Positions 1 through 10,349 of a stretch of DNA of 64,000 nucleotides are shown here, piece by piece. Every line of letters starts with the position of its first letter. The stretch's first letter is position 1. Below the pieces are notes generated by a model, which had not been told where the DNA came from, did no database searches, and saw nothing but the letters and a program-made list of their open reading frames with translations. The position numbers and the translations under genes were made by a program. The stretch comes from Apoda limacodes. Lineage: Eukaryota; Arthropoda; Insecta; Lepidoptera; Limacodidae. The stretch covers positions 26,252,815 through 26,316,814 of the forward strand of contig OX291543.1 of the NCBI GenBank assembly GCA_946406115.1. The letters run 5' to 3'.

Positions 1-154
1 AATAAACAAAAAAATCGAAATAGCGGGTATAGAAGTAGAGAAAACAACGCCAGCGCCAGATGGCCTAGATATTTAGAGAATTCAGGAATTAGAAAGTTTT
101 GGGTGAAATTAAAACTTGCATTTGCCCGCTTGTAATGTCGTTCATATTTTCCGG

Positions 155-478
155 GTTCGGGGTCCGCCCGATGGTAAGCGGTCACTGCACCCTATGGACG
201 CTAGCACGTTGCCGACCCTTAAAAAATCTAATAACTTCTTTCTTGAAGAACCTCACACTGTAGTCCTTAGAGAACATCTTCGCAGGGAGCTCATTCCAGA
301 ACCTTAACGTTCGCGGGAAATGCCTCTGTAATTGCACTGTACGTAACTATTATAAGTTGAGGATGAATTCCCTGCCGATGGCGAGCGGTGCGATGGTAGA
401 AAGTAGCTGTGAGCATCATTTCGATGAATACCTCAGAACACATCCCATTATACCAGTGGTAGAACACACGATAAATGT
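155..478 (-). repeat. LINE 3' fragment (Jockey/CR1-type non-LTR element), decayed
   Basis: This is the same sequence as the fragment at 5955-6435, in the same orientation. Shared landmarks are 'gatggtaagcggtcac', 'gttgccgaccctt', 'ggcagggagctcattcca' (here cgcagggagctcattcca) and 'ccctgccgatggcgagcgg'. On the minus strand it corresponds to the last ~110 codons of a reverse-transcriptase ORF plus the start of the 3' UTR, but stops break it. Repeat membership rests on the internal match; the LINE clade is inferred from the better-preserved copy. Confidence 0.75.
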
Positions 479-480
479 TT

Positions 481-1343
481 AAGTATATTATTTTGCAATA
501 CTCAAAAGCCTAGTATTTTGATGCGCCAAATAACATTCGCAAGTTGCGTGCGACTTTATGCGATTGCTTCCATCGACCACCCCTGCCACAACCTTGACCT
601 TGCGCTCTGCTAACAACAGCACTATTCGGCTATGCAATAATATAAAGATTGGTAAAGTTTATAGATAAAAGGTGCATAAAACGGGCTGAAAAGGGTGCCT
701 TTCACCGCCCAATGCCATCCGAACCCCGCTCCTACCTATTGGGATATACAATAAAATAAAATATAGGCAAAGAACATTGGTATAACGCGCTCAAAGCAAT
801 CTGAATGTTGATATACACCGATTTGCAACACATGCATTCCCGCTCCTGCCTATTAAATAAAAAATATAGTTAAAGAGTAAAAGGCATGTAAACCTGGCTG
901 TGAAGGGGGACTTGCACAGTTTCGCGCTGTATGTATGCCTAGTTGCCCCCGCATGCCTAGTTTATACGGTTATAAGATTATACGGGGTTAGGTAACGATT
1001 AGGTATAAGTAAAAGTCGCTTAAAACGGTCGCCCCCATGACAAGGTAAATACGGCACTGGGTAACGTCAACTTGATGAATAAATCGTTATTTTTTCACTT
1101 GCAACGAAGTACGATAGTTAACAATTTTACCTGTATCCGTGTACCTGGTGACGTACAAGTGATAAATGACACGTTGTTTTTGAGTTAAAAATAAAAACGG
1201 TAAATTAACTAGAAATAACAACAGGAACTGCGCGTTAATCATCGTGAAACAGCTACAACAGAATCCGCATACCCGGTTGTAGAGACAGGGGACATAAAAT
1301 CGATAAATGTTCTGTAAGTAGTTACTGTGTTGGATAAAATATA
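481..1343. other. Gene-free stretch
   Basis: AT-rich sequence with short degenerate direct repeats (for example 'cccgctcctgcctatt' twice, near 728 and 840). I see no exon, RNA gene or transposon end. Confidence 0.5.
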
Positions 1344-1413
1344 AAATAGTTACCTACTATCAAAGGATGAAATAGTTACCTACTATCAAAGGATGAAATA
1401 GTTACCTACTATC
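1344..1413. repeat. 26-bp minisatellite, about 2.7 copies
   Basis: The unit 'aatagttacctactatcaaa' plus 'ggatga' recurs at 1345, 1371 and 1397, an exact 26-bp period. Confidence 0.9.
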
Positions 1414-1428
1414 AAGTGCTGGAAATAA

Positions 1429-1530
1429 GACAGGTTACAAACATACATATTAGTTGTATAGACAGGTTACAAACATACATATTAGTTGTACAGACAGGTT
1501 ACATACATACATATTAGTTGTATAGACAGG
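1429..1530. repeat. 32-bp minisatellite, about 3.2 copies
   Basis: The unit begins 'gacaggttacaaacatacat' and recurs at 1429, 1461, 1493 and 1525, an exact 32-bp period with one or two substitutions. It follows the 26-bp array after only 15 bp but shares no sequence with it. Confidence 0.9.
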
Positions 1531-1534
1531 CTTA

Positions 1535-1612
1535 CACGCGTTCATAGGCCACGGTGACCGCTTACCATCAGGCGGACCGTGTGCTTGTTTGCCAACTTAG
1601 CAGTATAAAAAC
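1535..1612 (+). repeat. LINE 3' terminal fragment
   Basis: 'ggtgaccgcttaccatcagg' followed by 'gcttgtttgcc' is the reverse complement of the 3' end seen at 5955-6010 and 52412-52470. The fragment ends in an A-rich tail (ataaaaacaaaaac), so it lies on the plus strand. Confidence 0.75.
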
Positions 1613-2298
1613 AAAAACAGTAACTGTGTATTAAGGTGCATCCAGTGCAATTTTTTCTATACTAACTTTATTACATTATACATCTATACTATAAGTTACT
1701 TGTTAATAACATTTCGCTACTCAATATGTGTTATTATCATTTATCGCGCTGTTCATATTGGCGAAAAAAGCATATTAAATTTTGAAATCTCAGTGAATAA
1801 TTAATTTATCAGAGTTTTTATTAATAGCGTATAGATAAATGTAGCCCAATATCTATGGGAAATATTCCAATTATAATGAAAATCATAAAAAATGAATTTA
1901 TCAACTTGCTTATAACGGAATATCCGAAAATAAAAGAAATAACAATATGACACTTAAAATAAATAGAGTCAATGTTTTTTTTTTTTGTTGACGTTCGATC
2001 ATACTTACAGATGATGAGGAGATCTTAAAAACTAACAGGTATATAGCAAATCAGCCAAAACTCTGGATATAATAATACAATATTAGCACCTTATGAATAT
2101 TTATATTTTTTCCGCCTAAGCTAGCTAGCGATATAGGAGAATAACACATTAGCGAAGTTATTAATGATTGAAGTTTGTCTGGAATAATTCAAATCCGTTT
2201 CTCCTAAACTAATGTAAAACAGTTTTAGTAGAGTGTACCTACGTATAGTAGGATTCGTAATGGGCAACAATTGGAGGTATCGATGGAGCTAGGTTTGC

Positions 2299-2350
2299 AT
2301 GCGCGGGCGACGCGGGCAAGCGCGGGCGTGGTCGGCGCCGGCCGCTCGCC
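2299..2350. other. CpG-rich patch in AT-rich DNA
   Basis: About 50 bp made almost wholly of GCGGGC-type words (cgcgggcgacgcgggcaagc, ggtcggcgccggccgc), with AT-rich DNA on both sides. It could be part of a promoter or a non-coding first exon. No start codon with a convincing splice site was found. Confidence 0.4.
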
Positions 2351-2738
2351 TTGACTCTAGCAGCTAACATCGCATGGTCTCTGATCAACCACTTCACTGC
2401 ACACGTCTTCATACTTTGCTACAACTAATATAAGACAAAAGCATACCTTGGACACTTCATACCTTTTTCTTATGCTTTATTGAACATAAATTTAAAATAT
2501 ATCTTAATATACATGCATACACAGTAAATAAATAAATTTAAGTGCCATAAAATGTTAATTAATAAATTGTCATATAAAATCGTCAAATGAATCGACGACA
2601 GAGGTTACATGTAGATACAAAAATAAATGACGTGTGTATTTGCGCACACGTGTGCGTGTACTATGTTAGCGGTACAGGATCGCAACGGAGGGGTGGCGGG
2701 TTTGACTCCAGAGCTGCGGAGAGTGGCCGTGTTGCTAG

Positions 2739-4645
2739 TAGGGCATGTAATATCGGGAGTTTTTCAATTCCGATACTGATTTCCGATATTAGATTTCAAT
2801 ATCCGATATTAATATCGGAATCGAACATTTTTGTAATAAAGTTTAAATGCCTACGAAAAGATTGATATTTCAAAGCATTTTCTTTTCATATATTCCAAAA
2901 TCAATGTAAAAACAAACAGATGTCCCTAAGCCTCTAGCCTAATGTTATTATCCGACCAAATGGGTAAGTTACACTTTACTTGGTAAAGTTATACATCAAA
3001 GATAACTGTTTGCTCGGTCGAAAATTAGCGTTTTAATAAACGCTATCAATTTTATACACTCATGGCTAAAGCAACATTAAACTGAAAGATTTAAGCATAA
3101 ATTAACTAAGAGAGATAATATTAGTTTACGACTTATATGTATTATAACATGTACTCTTCAAATTTCTCATTATTCCATTCTACAAATTAAAAAAAAACTC
3201 AAAATCAACTTTAGTAAAATAATGAAGAATGGAATCACGGACTGGAACTATAGATAGCGCTCTCATACACACTTAATAACTTACTTAATAGATAAAGTAC
3301 CTACGTAGAGTGCTATGGGAGTAATTAAGGGCTTAAAACCTGCTTTGTCTACATGTTATGACACTGTTTAACAGTAAGTGTGATGAAAAACAAATTAACA
3401 ATTTTTTTAAAAAGCGTGCGTTTATCCTAATAGTGTTTTCTTTAAAATCTTAAGCTGCTCATTGTTAAAAATTTAGGCATTTCGTGTAAAAGTTAACTTT
3501 AAATCCTACCATAAAAATATCCCGCTGATAAGAAAACACACTCACTTTCTACACTAAGAGCCAATACTGATACGTGTTCTGTTAAATTACTGTATTCGAT
3601 AGACTCATTGTTTTCTCTATTTTCATACATAGGTTTATAAGAAATCCCAAAATATCAAAATGGTAACTTTTCTCCATTTCCTTCTTAAGTTATTGGGAAA
3701 TGTATAGTCTACTAAAGCACGATAGTAGTAGATATTTCAAATCTATGAAATCACTGTAGTACTCCGCTTTGGTTCGAGACGAGAAAAAAAATCCCGTGCC
3801 TCGAGAATTCTCGAGGCACTAATTCAAAGTATTCGAGGTAGGTTTTTCCGCGTAAAATTGTCTGCGCTCACTGCGTCTACTGCGAGCAAGTTGTTTCACT
3901 CACACACACACACAGAAACACGCCGCGCTTAGGCTTTTTAACCAATGATCTCAATCAGTGCTGAATTTGTTATAGACAGAATCATATTCATCTGTTTCCA
4001 TAAGTTATATAAGATTTTATTACGTTATGTTTCTGTAAGAAAATTTTTATGTTTGATCTCAATGATTTCAAAGTTAGAGCTAATAAATACCAATATTATA
4101 TTACTATTTAGATTATTAGTAGAGCAATAGCTTGATACTAAAGTTTTTTGTTTCTAGATGATTAAGACGAACGCAGATTTTTAGTGTTTCTTATTCTTCT
4201 AAGTATTAACATTTGTTTATTATGTGTCAGAAGATTTTTATGTTTCGTTTCTTTTAAGTAAGTGCAGTAATAAAAAAAAATGTTCCTTTCGTGATTATTT
4301 TGAGCCTTTTCTTTAAATTTGATTTCCAATTATAAGTTTTCTTTAAAAGCCTCGAGACTCAAGAAGACTCTAGAATTTAGCCTTGAGAATGAAAATAGTT
4401 CGAGAAATCAGAAACCTAGTATAGTAGCTCTTTAACTGCTAGATAAAGAGTTAATAAGACAAAATTAAATTGCACGAACAGAAAAGCGTGGGCTGCATTT
4501 ACGCTTTATTTAAGTCCCAGTTAGAAAATTTTACTAATTCCGATATTACGATATTGGGCCATCTAGTTTCGGAACTATAATATCGGACAAAACGTTCCGA
4601 GATTCCGGAGTTACGATGTTCCGAGATACCGATATTCATGCCTTA
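2739..4645. mobile_element. Candidate non-autonomous DNA transposon with CCGATATT-rich ends (hAT-like?)
   Basis: The left end reads TAGGGCATGTAATATCGG. The right end, read inward, is TAAGGCATGAATATCGG, so the ends form an imperfect inverted repeat about 1.9 kb apart. Both termini carry clusters of the octamer CCGATATT or its complement (2780-2820; 4537-4635). The interior has a perfect 24-bp palindrome at 3796-3819 and more CTCGAG-containing words near 3832, 4352 and 4402. Subterminal repeats with a TAGGG-like end suggest hAT, but I do not see a clear 8-bp target duplication, and there is no transposase ORF. Confidence 0.45.
3796..3819. repeat. Perfect 24-bp palindrome
   Basis: GTGCCTCGAGAA followed directly by its reverse complement TTCTCGAGGCAC, with no spacer. 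It sits inside the candidate transposon 2739-4645. Confidence 0.9.
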
Positions 4646-5259
4646 CTTTTAATGTGACAAAGGAAAGGAATAAGTAGCCTTGTAATATGTAAGTAGTCAA
4701 GAAAAATAATCGATGTATCTGGAAAGTGAAAGTATCTCAATACCTCCTGGATTATAGTAAGAAAATAGTTCGTCCACGTGGAAATCGTTAATAGTTCGGG
4801 AACAGTTGAATTTTCGGGTGCAGTTGGTTGCTCCGTTGCGACGTGAAGAAGTGCAAACAAACAAACTAACTTTCACATTTATAATATTAGTATAGAAGAA
4901 ACCATTTTATTTATTTTTTAATATTATTTTCAGGTACCACGTCGAAACGTGGCTCTACCGTTATTCCAACTTAGTCTAAAAAACAGTTAATCTTCGAAGC
5001 TGGTATGTAGGTATAGATATAACACAAATTTTATATTACGACCAAAGGTAACGGTTTGATTCTCGGTCGGAGCAAAAAATTTAAAATTTTTGTGTAGGTT
5101 ATCTGAAGTTTGGGCCCGATTAACGACGATAGGCTTAGCTTATATCAGGTTGGAATGGAATATCATCTGTAATATGAGGATATTACGAGCATTATATACT
5201 TAATTTTCGCTACAGCATTTTATATTATCTGAAGATAGTGTCGCGATAGTATTTTTATC

Positions 5260-5500
5260 TATTTGCTATTGTGGCTCAGCCGGGAAAAGCCTTACCTAGA
5301 AAGAGGGTTTTGAATTCAATTCTCACACATGGAAAACATTTACATAATGAAACATATGTTTTTCTGGGGTCTGGGTATTTTCTACATAAAATATATATAT
5401 GTATGTATGTAGGTATACTGTCAAAAAAAGTATTTAAGTATTTTTATCACTTGTCTGGTACCCATTGTCCAAGCAGTACTTAGTTTTGACGCGCAGATAA
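5260..5500 (+). repeat. Decayed copy of a tRNA-derived SINE
   Basis: The 3' half aligns with the SINE at 28311-28560: 'gtctgggtattttctac' matches 'gtctgggtgtaatta', and 'cttgtctggtacccattgtc' matches the later 'ccgttgtttggtatccat' module. The tRNA-like head is strongly degraded ('gtggctcagccgg', 'gttttgaattcaattctc'). Confidence 0.55.
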
Positions 5501-5687
5501 TATTGTATGACTAGCTTATTCCCGCAACTTCGCCTGCGTAAACTTAAAAAAAAAAACAGCTTTTGACTGTTTACTGTTATACATACAATAACATTATAAT
5601 TCTCATACACATTTTCATCCTCTATTTTGCCGTTTAGAGAATAATTTTTTTAAACAACCTAATAGGGTTGTTCTAATTCAGAAACCT

Positions 5688-5934
5688 TCCCCGGCGTGTA
5701 CATAACAACTTACCACTTTCATTACAATCGGTTTACCCCTATTGCGGGAGTCAGACTCACACTTGACCATTTTTTCTCTCTCAGAAACATTCCCGGGCGT
5801 GTGCATGAAAACTTACTAAAATTTAATTACAATCGGTTTCCCCTTATTACGCGAGTCAGACTCGCACTTGACCCTGTCTCACTCGCCCTTGACCTTTCTT
5901 TCTGTCTCAGAAATATTCCCCGGCGTGTGTATTT
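5688..5934. repeat. Tandem units of a 'cccggcgtgtgcat...cgcacttgacc' repeat, left part
   Basis: Units starting 'ccccggcgtgtacataacaa' recur near 5689, 5791 and 5917. Each contains 'ttacaatcggttt' and a 'gagtcagactcgcacttgac'-like end. The same unit reappears at 6436-6530 and at 17880-18090. The last unit here is broken by the LINE that starts at 5935. Confidence 0.7.
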
Positions 5935-6435
5935 TTTTTTTTTTTTTTTTTTTATACCACTAAGGTGGCAAACAAGCTTACGGCCCGCCTGATGGTAAGC
6001 GGTCACCGTAGCCTATGGACGCTTGCAACACCAGGGGTATCACTTGCGCGTTGCCGACCCTTCAGAAATCTAATAACTTCTTTCTTGAAGAACTCCATAC
6101 TGTAGTCCTTGCAGAATACCTTGGCAGGGAGCTCATTCCACAACTTAAGCGTTCGCGGGAGGAAGTTTCTCTGAAACCGCACTGTACGCGACCATTTAGG
6201 TTCTAAAGTGTGAGAATGGATTCCCTGCCGATGGCGAGCGGTGCGATGGTAGAAAGTAGCCGTGGGCATCATTTCGAACAATTCCTCAGAACACAACCCA
6301 TTGTACAAGCGGTAGAACACACACAGTGAGGCAAAGTCTCTCCTTAGACTTAAGGGCTCGATACCGCAAGTGAGTTTGGAATCGTCGACAATTCTCACAG
6401 CCCGTCGTTGAACCGAGTCAAAAGGGCCAAGCTGG
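5935..6435 (-). mobile_element. 5'-truncated LINE insertion (Jockey/CR1-type), poly(A) tail retained
   Basis: The run of T at 5935-5953 is the poly(A) tail read from the plus strand. Next comes the characteristic 3' UTR ('ggcaaacaagcttacggccc', 'tgatggtaagcggtcac'), then the end of the reverse-transcriptase ORF (6003-6398, minus). The body stops near 6435, where the older repeat resumes in mid-unit ('ggtaacaacttaccaaaa'). This is a classic 5'-truncated retrotransposition product of about 500 bp. It is the youngest-looking LINE copy here; others are at 155, 1535, 17600, 30707, 47650, 48230 and 52412. Confidence 0.75.
6003..6398 (-). pseudogene. C-terminal end of a non-LTR retrotransposon ORF2
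   Basis: This open frame of 131 codons encodes the tail of a LINE reverse-transcriptase polyprotein, downstream of the catalytic domain. The recognisable family pattern is in order: LSLRRDFASLCVFYRLYNG, then CSEELFEMMP, then a basic stretch with FYHRTARHRQ, then RTVRFQRNFLPRTLKLWNEL and the final FFKKEVIRFL. I know this pattern from Jockey- and CR1-group LINEs. Neither the endonuclease nor the catalytic YADD segment is present, because the copy is 5'-truncated, so it cannot act alone. The frame is still intact, which suggests a fairly recent insertion. The exact clade is not settled by eye. Confidence 0.7.
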
Positions 6436-6860
6436 TATCCGGTAACAACTTACCAAAATTTCGTTACAATCGGTTTACCCTTATTGCGTGAATCCGACTC
6501 GCACTTCACCCTTTCAGTAAAAACTTATCTTATCGGATGCCTTCGTCATACAAAGAACACACCCTCCAAGTTTCAGATCTCTACGATCAGCGAATTTCAA
6601 TAAAATACGAAACACGTCTTCCATCAATTCTGTTAAAAAAGGTTTATGCAAAATTTGAAGTAGATTGGACCAAGGAACCGTTGTCCCATACAAAATTTGC
6701 TCCCCTTTTCTCCCCCTTAGGGGTAGAATTCCGGAAAATCCTTTCTTATCGGATGCCTACGTCATACAAAGAACACACCCTCCAAGTTTCAGGTCTCTAC
6801 GATCAGCGGTTTAGGCTGTGTGTTGATCCATCAGTCATTCAGGACAAAGCCTTTTATATG
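6436..6860. repeat. Right part of the interrupted repeat, with a 216-bp internal duplication
   Basis: 'aacaacttaccaaaatttcg' plus 'ttacaatcggtttaccc' continues the unit broken at 5934. Then 'atcggatgcc' plus 'tacaaagaacacaccctcc' occurs at 6533-6594 and again at 6749-6810, a 216-bp period. The same module is present at 18118-18180. Confidence 0.7.
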
Positions 6861-6950
6861 TGTAGATAGATTCAGAAATACCTATTTATTTATCAATTTA
6901 ACCAAGTATCAAGATTATGAAGCCACAGTGTGTAAAGTGAATGTGGCGAC

Positions 6951-7020
6951 TGTAGTGGACGCGGGCGCGGTGCGCGGTGATAACACGGAGCGCGCGCCTT
7001 ATCACTGCGCCCGCGACGCA
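6951..7020. other. GC-rich hairpin patch
   Basis: In AT-rich DNA, 'gcgcggtgataa' (6973-6984 region) and 'ttatcactgcgc' form an 11-of-12 inverted repeat around a GC-rich loop. The outer 'gcgggcgc' and 'gcgcccgc' can extend it. No coding signal stands out. Confidence 0.55.
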
Positions 7021-8020
7021 AAGCGCTGTTAGAAACTAGGTTTTGTAGTCTTCGAAGCCTAGTTGGCTTATTTTAGCCTAGGTAGGTACCTCTTTTGATT
7101 TAAGGTAAAATTGTTGTAGTAAATAGTAAAAGTGTAAATCTTAGAAACTGCGTTACAATAAGTTTATTGTAACTACTAATGTGCCGGTACAAAAACGTTA
7201 CTATCACAAAGCAATCGCTATTTACCTTCATAGTCTTAGAAAGCATATTTACTAAAATAACAGTATCTAAATTAGTAAATTACCAGGTTTTTAATTAAAT
7301 TATTAAAATGTATGTTTTTACCAAAAAATCTGGTAGGCTTTACCACGAGTAGACGCAGGAGCTTTATTTACGTGAGTGACATCTGGGTGATATGGGGTGC
7401 CGCTAATGTCGAATGGGTTACGTTCGGTAACTTCATTTTTCAGCACCGTGTTGTGGCACTTGTGGTTGTGTGCATGCATACAACCCAAGAATATGCGAAC
7501 CGTAACTGGTGTTAGGCCTGTCACATTATATTTGCAAACATCACATTGACATTTGTGACGTCAAGCAGTATAGCCATACTTGAGTTTAGTATTTATGGTG
7601 TTAAAATTGGTATCGTTTCATAAGAGTTTACGAATGACTTAGTATCGCAACACCAACATTGGTTTTAATATCCGAACAGCCTCTAGGCATAAGACAGTAC
7701 TTCATTATTTCTAAATATTACTATAATAATCCGAAAATTATAAGTGCCTTAAAATGACAGATCTCAGATAAGTTGGTGAGTATTCTTGTTATTTTCAAAA
7801 AAAGGTCAAATGCACAGACAACAAATAAAAAATCCCGGTGTGAGGATTCCGTCAAGTTTATATTATACAAGAAATAGCGGCTAAAACACAGTCAGGATTT
7901 TTTAAGTAAAGTTTTTAAAGAAAGGAGAAGGTTTTACGTTCGACTCGTATGTTTTTTCATTTTTTTATAAGTATATTTATATTTTATAGTAGACAGTGAA
8001 CATTATACCTATAAAAAATT
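7021..8020. other. Gene-free stretch
   Basis: Short frames are open on both strands at 7312-7524, but there is no splice-site or family support. No repeat ends are recognisable. Confidence 0.4.
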
Positions 8021-8254
8021 GGCCAAGTGCGAGTCGGACTCGCGCACCGAGGGTTCCTTACCTACCACCTAATTTACAAACAAAAACAAAAAGTGTGTCG
8101 CTATGCGGCCATCCATCCAAGCCCGAGGCTGTTAAACTTAGAATATCGTTTCCAACAAACGAATATGTTACTGTTCCGCTTAATAATAGTTAGATGGCGC
8201 TGTAACGGGGATTTAAGATGGTAAATGGCCCCGTACCGTCTCACACTTGGCCGG
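8021..8254. mobile_element. 234-bp MITE of the GGCCAAGTGCGAG family
   Basis: It begins GGCCAAGTGCGAGTCGGAC and ends CTCACACTTGGCC, giving short inverted ends. The interior contains 'taatagttagatggcgctgt'. A closely related short copy lies at 61283-61486. The terminal motif is widespread in Lepidoptera as I know them; the class of transposon is not clear to me. Confidence 0.65.
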
Positions 8255-8859
8255 TTATTATTATTTGTTGTCATACGGTAGAGCTAGCTCAAACACACTA
8301 TGATTACTGTAAGCTTGAAGCTTGCATGTGTTACTTTTTTAACGATAGAGCAACTAGATTATAAAGTTTATACCCTGTACCGCAAAACGCCGCTCCGGAA
8401 TTCAGTATATATGCTCCCATAATTTTTTTTAATTTAGCATTTAGCTGGCTCTGTGCTCTAATAAAAATTATTACTTTAAAGCTTACGCATCGCTGAATCG
8501 AAAAATGGTTTTTATACACCCTCAAAGTTTTAAAACTAGCTATCAAACGAATTATCTAACAATACCCCACACTACGAAGAAGACGAGAGAAAAAAAATTA
8601 TTACCACTTTACGTGTAGGGCAGGTACAATTTTTTTTTTCTTTTTTATTTTACCACTTTGTCGGCCTAATTAATATGTATACTAACTGCCAAATTACAGC
8701 TTTCTAGTAATATTGGTCTCTGAGTTAAGCCGCGGACAAACAGACAGACGGGTGGACATGGCAAACTTATAAGGGTTCCTTGTTGACTACAGAATCCTAA
8801 AAAAATGCCGCAAATAATTTGAGCTTGTCTTTGCCGAATGTGAGCCGGTACCATGATAT

Positions 8860-9777
8860 TTGAAATACCTACATAGTTTATATTGATCTTTTACAATCTT
8901 TATTAAATTTAATAAACAACGTAAGAAATATATTCTTTATATTGTCACAAACTGTATTATCACTTTTTTCTTAAAATGAGAACAAAAATCTTCGACAATC
9001 GGCTATGGCCTGAGCCTCCGTTTTCAAAGGAGAGGTATATGCTCCTGTAGTGCCCATGTGTCCGTACAACGTCTGAGGCAACAACAAAAGCTAGAAAGCG
9101 TTTTCGAATAATTTAAATAATATAAAGTAATCTATATAAAAAATAGTGAACAGACTGACTGACTAACTGATATATTAAGGCACAGCCCAAACTATTGGAT
9201 CTAAACTTGAAATATTCACAGCGGTTCTTGTCATGGCATAAGGCAAAGACTAAGAAATTTTTTTCATAACTAATCTGCTAGTGAGGAAAATAGGGGTTGG
9301 GAGTTTGTATGTTAACCAACAAAATTGTTTAAAAACAGTTAATCGCTCAATCTGGTTAAGTCATCTGTCTTCTTCGGCATCACTTTAGATTCTAAATTGC
9401 AGTGGTACTTACATATTTCTGCATTTCTTATCTCGAAACTTAGCTCAGCCTGTATTCTGTATTCTTTGGGATAGGGTTCAGACCCTGAAAACCATGAATC
9501 ACGATTAATAAACGTTTGTTCGATAGAAATAATCCGTTACCCCTTTTCCCTGTTTTTTTTTTTTAAGTTTTGGCAAAGAAATCTCCAAAGTTTTAAGCGA
9601 TATTAGTTTACAAATTTGCTAAAGCATAGCCGTTATAGTGCTTTAGACACTGAAAAAGCGCAGTTTTTGATAACAATGATGTGTTAATAAACGATTAATT
9701 CATTTCATATATTTCAATGAAAATATGAGTGAATTGCGATTTAGCCGCACTACTCACGCACGGTTAGTTACCTAAAA
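8860..9777. other. Gene-free stretch
   Basis: AT-rich DNA without recognisable exon or transposon ends. The segment near 9120-9500 ('agtgaacagactgactgact', 'tcagaccctgaaaaccatg') has the look of old repeat DNA. Confidence 0.35.
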
Positions 9778-9900
9778 TCAAATCAAATCAAACAATATTT
9801 ATTTAAATAGTTTTCTGAGAACACTTTTGAATCGTCAATACAATGTAAACATTGTAAAGTTCTGCCAAAAAGAGCTGCATATAATACAAAACAGGTATTA
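9778..9900 (-). repeat. Short LINE 3'-end-like fragment
   Basis: 'aaatcaaatcaaatcaaaca' followed by 'acacttttgaatcgtcaata' resembles the minus-strand fragment at 31945-32085 and the plus-strand fragment at 53755-53820 ('tttgacgattcaaaagtgat'). The three share the TTGAATCGTCAA word and an A/T-rich terminal (GATTT)n-like tail. Confidence 0.45.
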
Positions 9901-10000
9901 CTTATAGTTATAAGGCGTTACTTTTTTATTCTTTCATGAAAGTGTAACGCTCGGGCCTCTTATCGATTCTTAAGGAGCAAACTCCAAAAACTCTTAGGTA

Positions 10001-10061
10001 CTTGCCGTGTTTGAACCTACGCCACTCAGGACGCAAAGTGAAATCGAAACCCCTAGACCCG
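10001..10061 (-). repeat. Head fragment of a tRNA-like SINE (family 2)
   Basis: The reverse complement reads 'ggggtttcgatttcactttg' then 'gtcctgagtgg' and 'ggttcaaac'. This matches the head of the elements at 28681 and 58080 ('gtcctgagtgacggaggttc'). Confidence 0.65.
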
Positions 10062-10135
10062 AATCGATAATATATTTATTAAATATTAGGTAGTAGTAGT
10101 AAAGGCTCTTTCAACAAGGACGGGTCGATGTTGAA

Positions 10136-10337
10136 ATTAAATAAAACAAGCTGTATGTGAGATATTAAATAAAACAAGCTGTATGTGAGATATTAAATAA
10201 AACAAGCTGTATGTGAGATATTAAATAAAACAAGCTGTATGTGAGATATTAAATAAAACAAGCTGTATGTGAGATATTAAATAAAACAAGCTGTATGTGA
10301 GATATTAAATAAAACAAGCTGTATGTGAGATATTAAA
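10136..10337. repeat. 28-bp minisatellite, about 7.2 copies, inside the mariner
   Basis: The unit is 'caagctgtatgtgagatatt' plus 'aaataaaa'. Copies begin at 10147, 10175, 10203, 10231, 10259, 10287 and 10315, an exact 28-bp period with essentially identical units. The array lies between the left inverted repeat and the transposase stop, in what would be the 3' untranslated part of the element. Confidence 0.97.
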
Positions 10338-10349
10338 GAAATTATTTTT

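Noticed and set aside
6820..7032. 70-codon plus-strand frame across the GC-rich hairpin
   Set aside because: Its C-terminal residues come only from translating the hairpin; there is no supporting signal.
7312..7524. Frames open on both strands, the minus one with a His/Cys-rich start
   Set aside because: No start context, splice sites or repeated motif spacing; overlapping frames on opposite strands in short DNA are expected by chance.
10136..10337. CRISPR-like array
   Set aside because: Units are contiguous 28-bp tandem copies without spacers, inside a mariner element of an animal genome.
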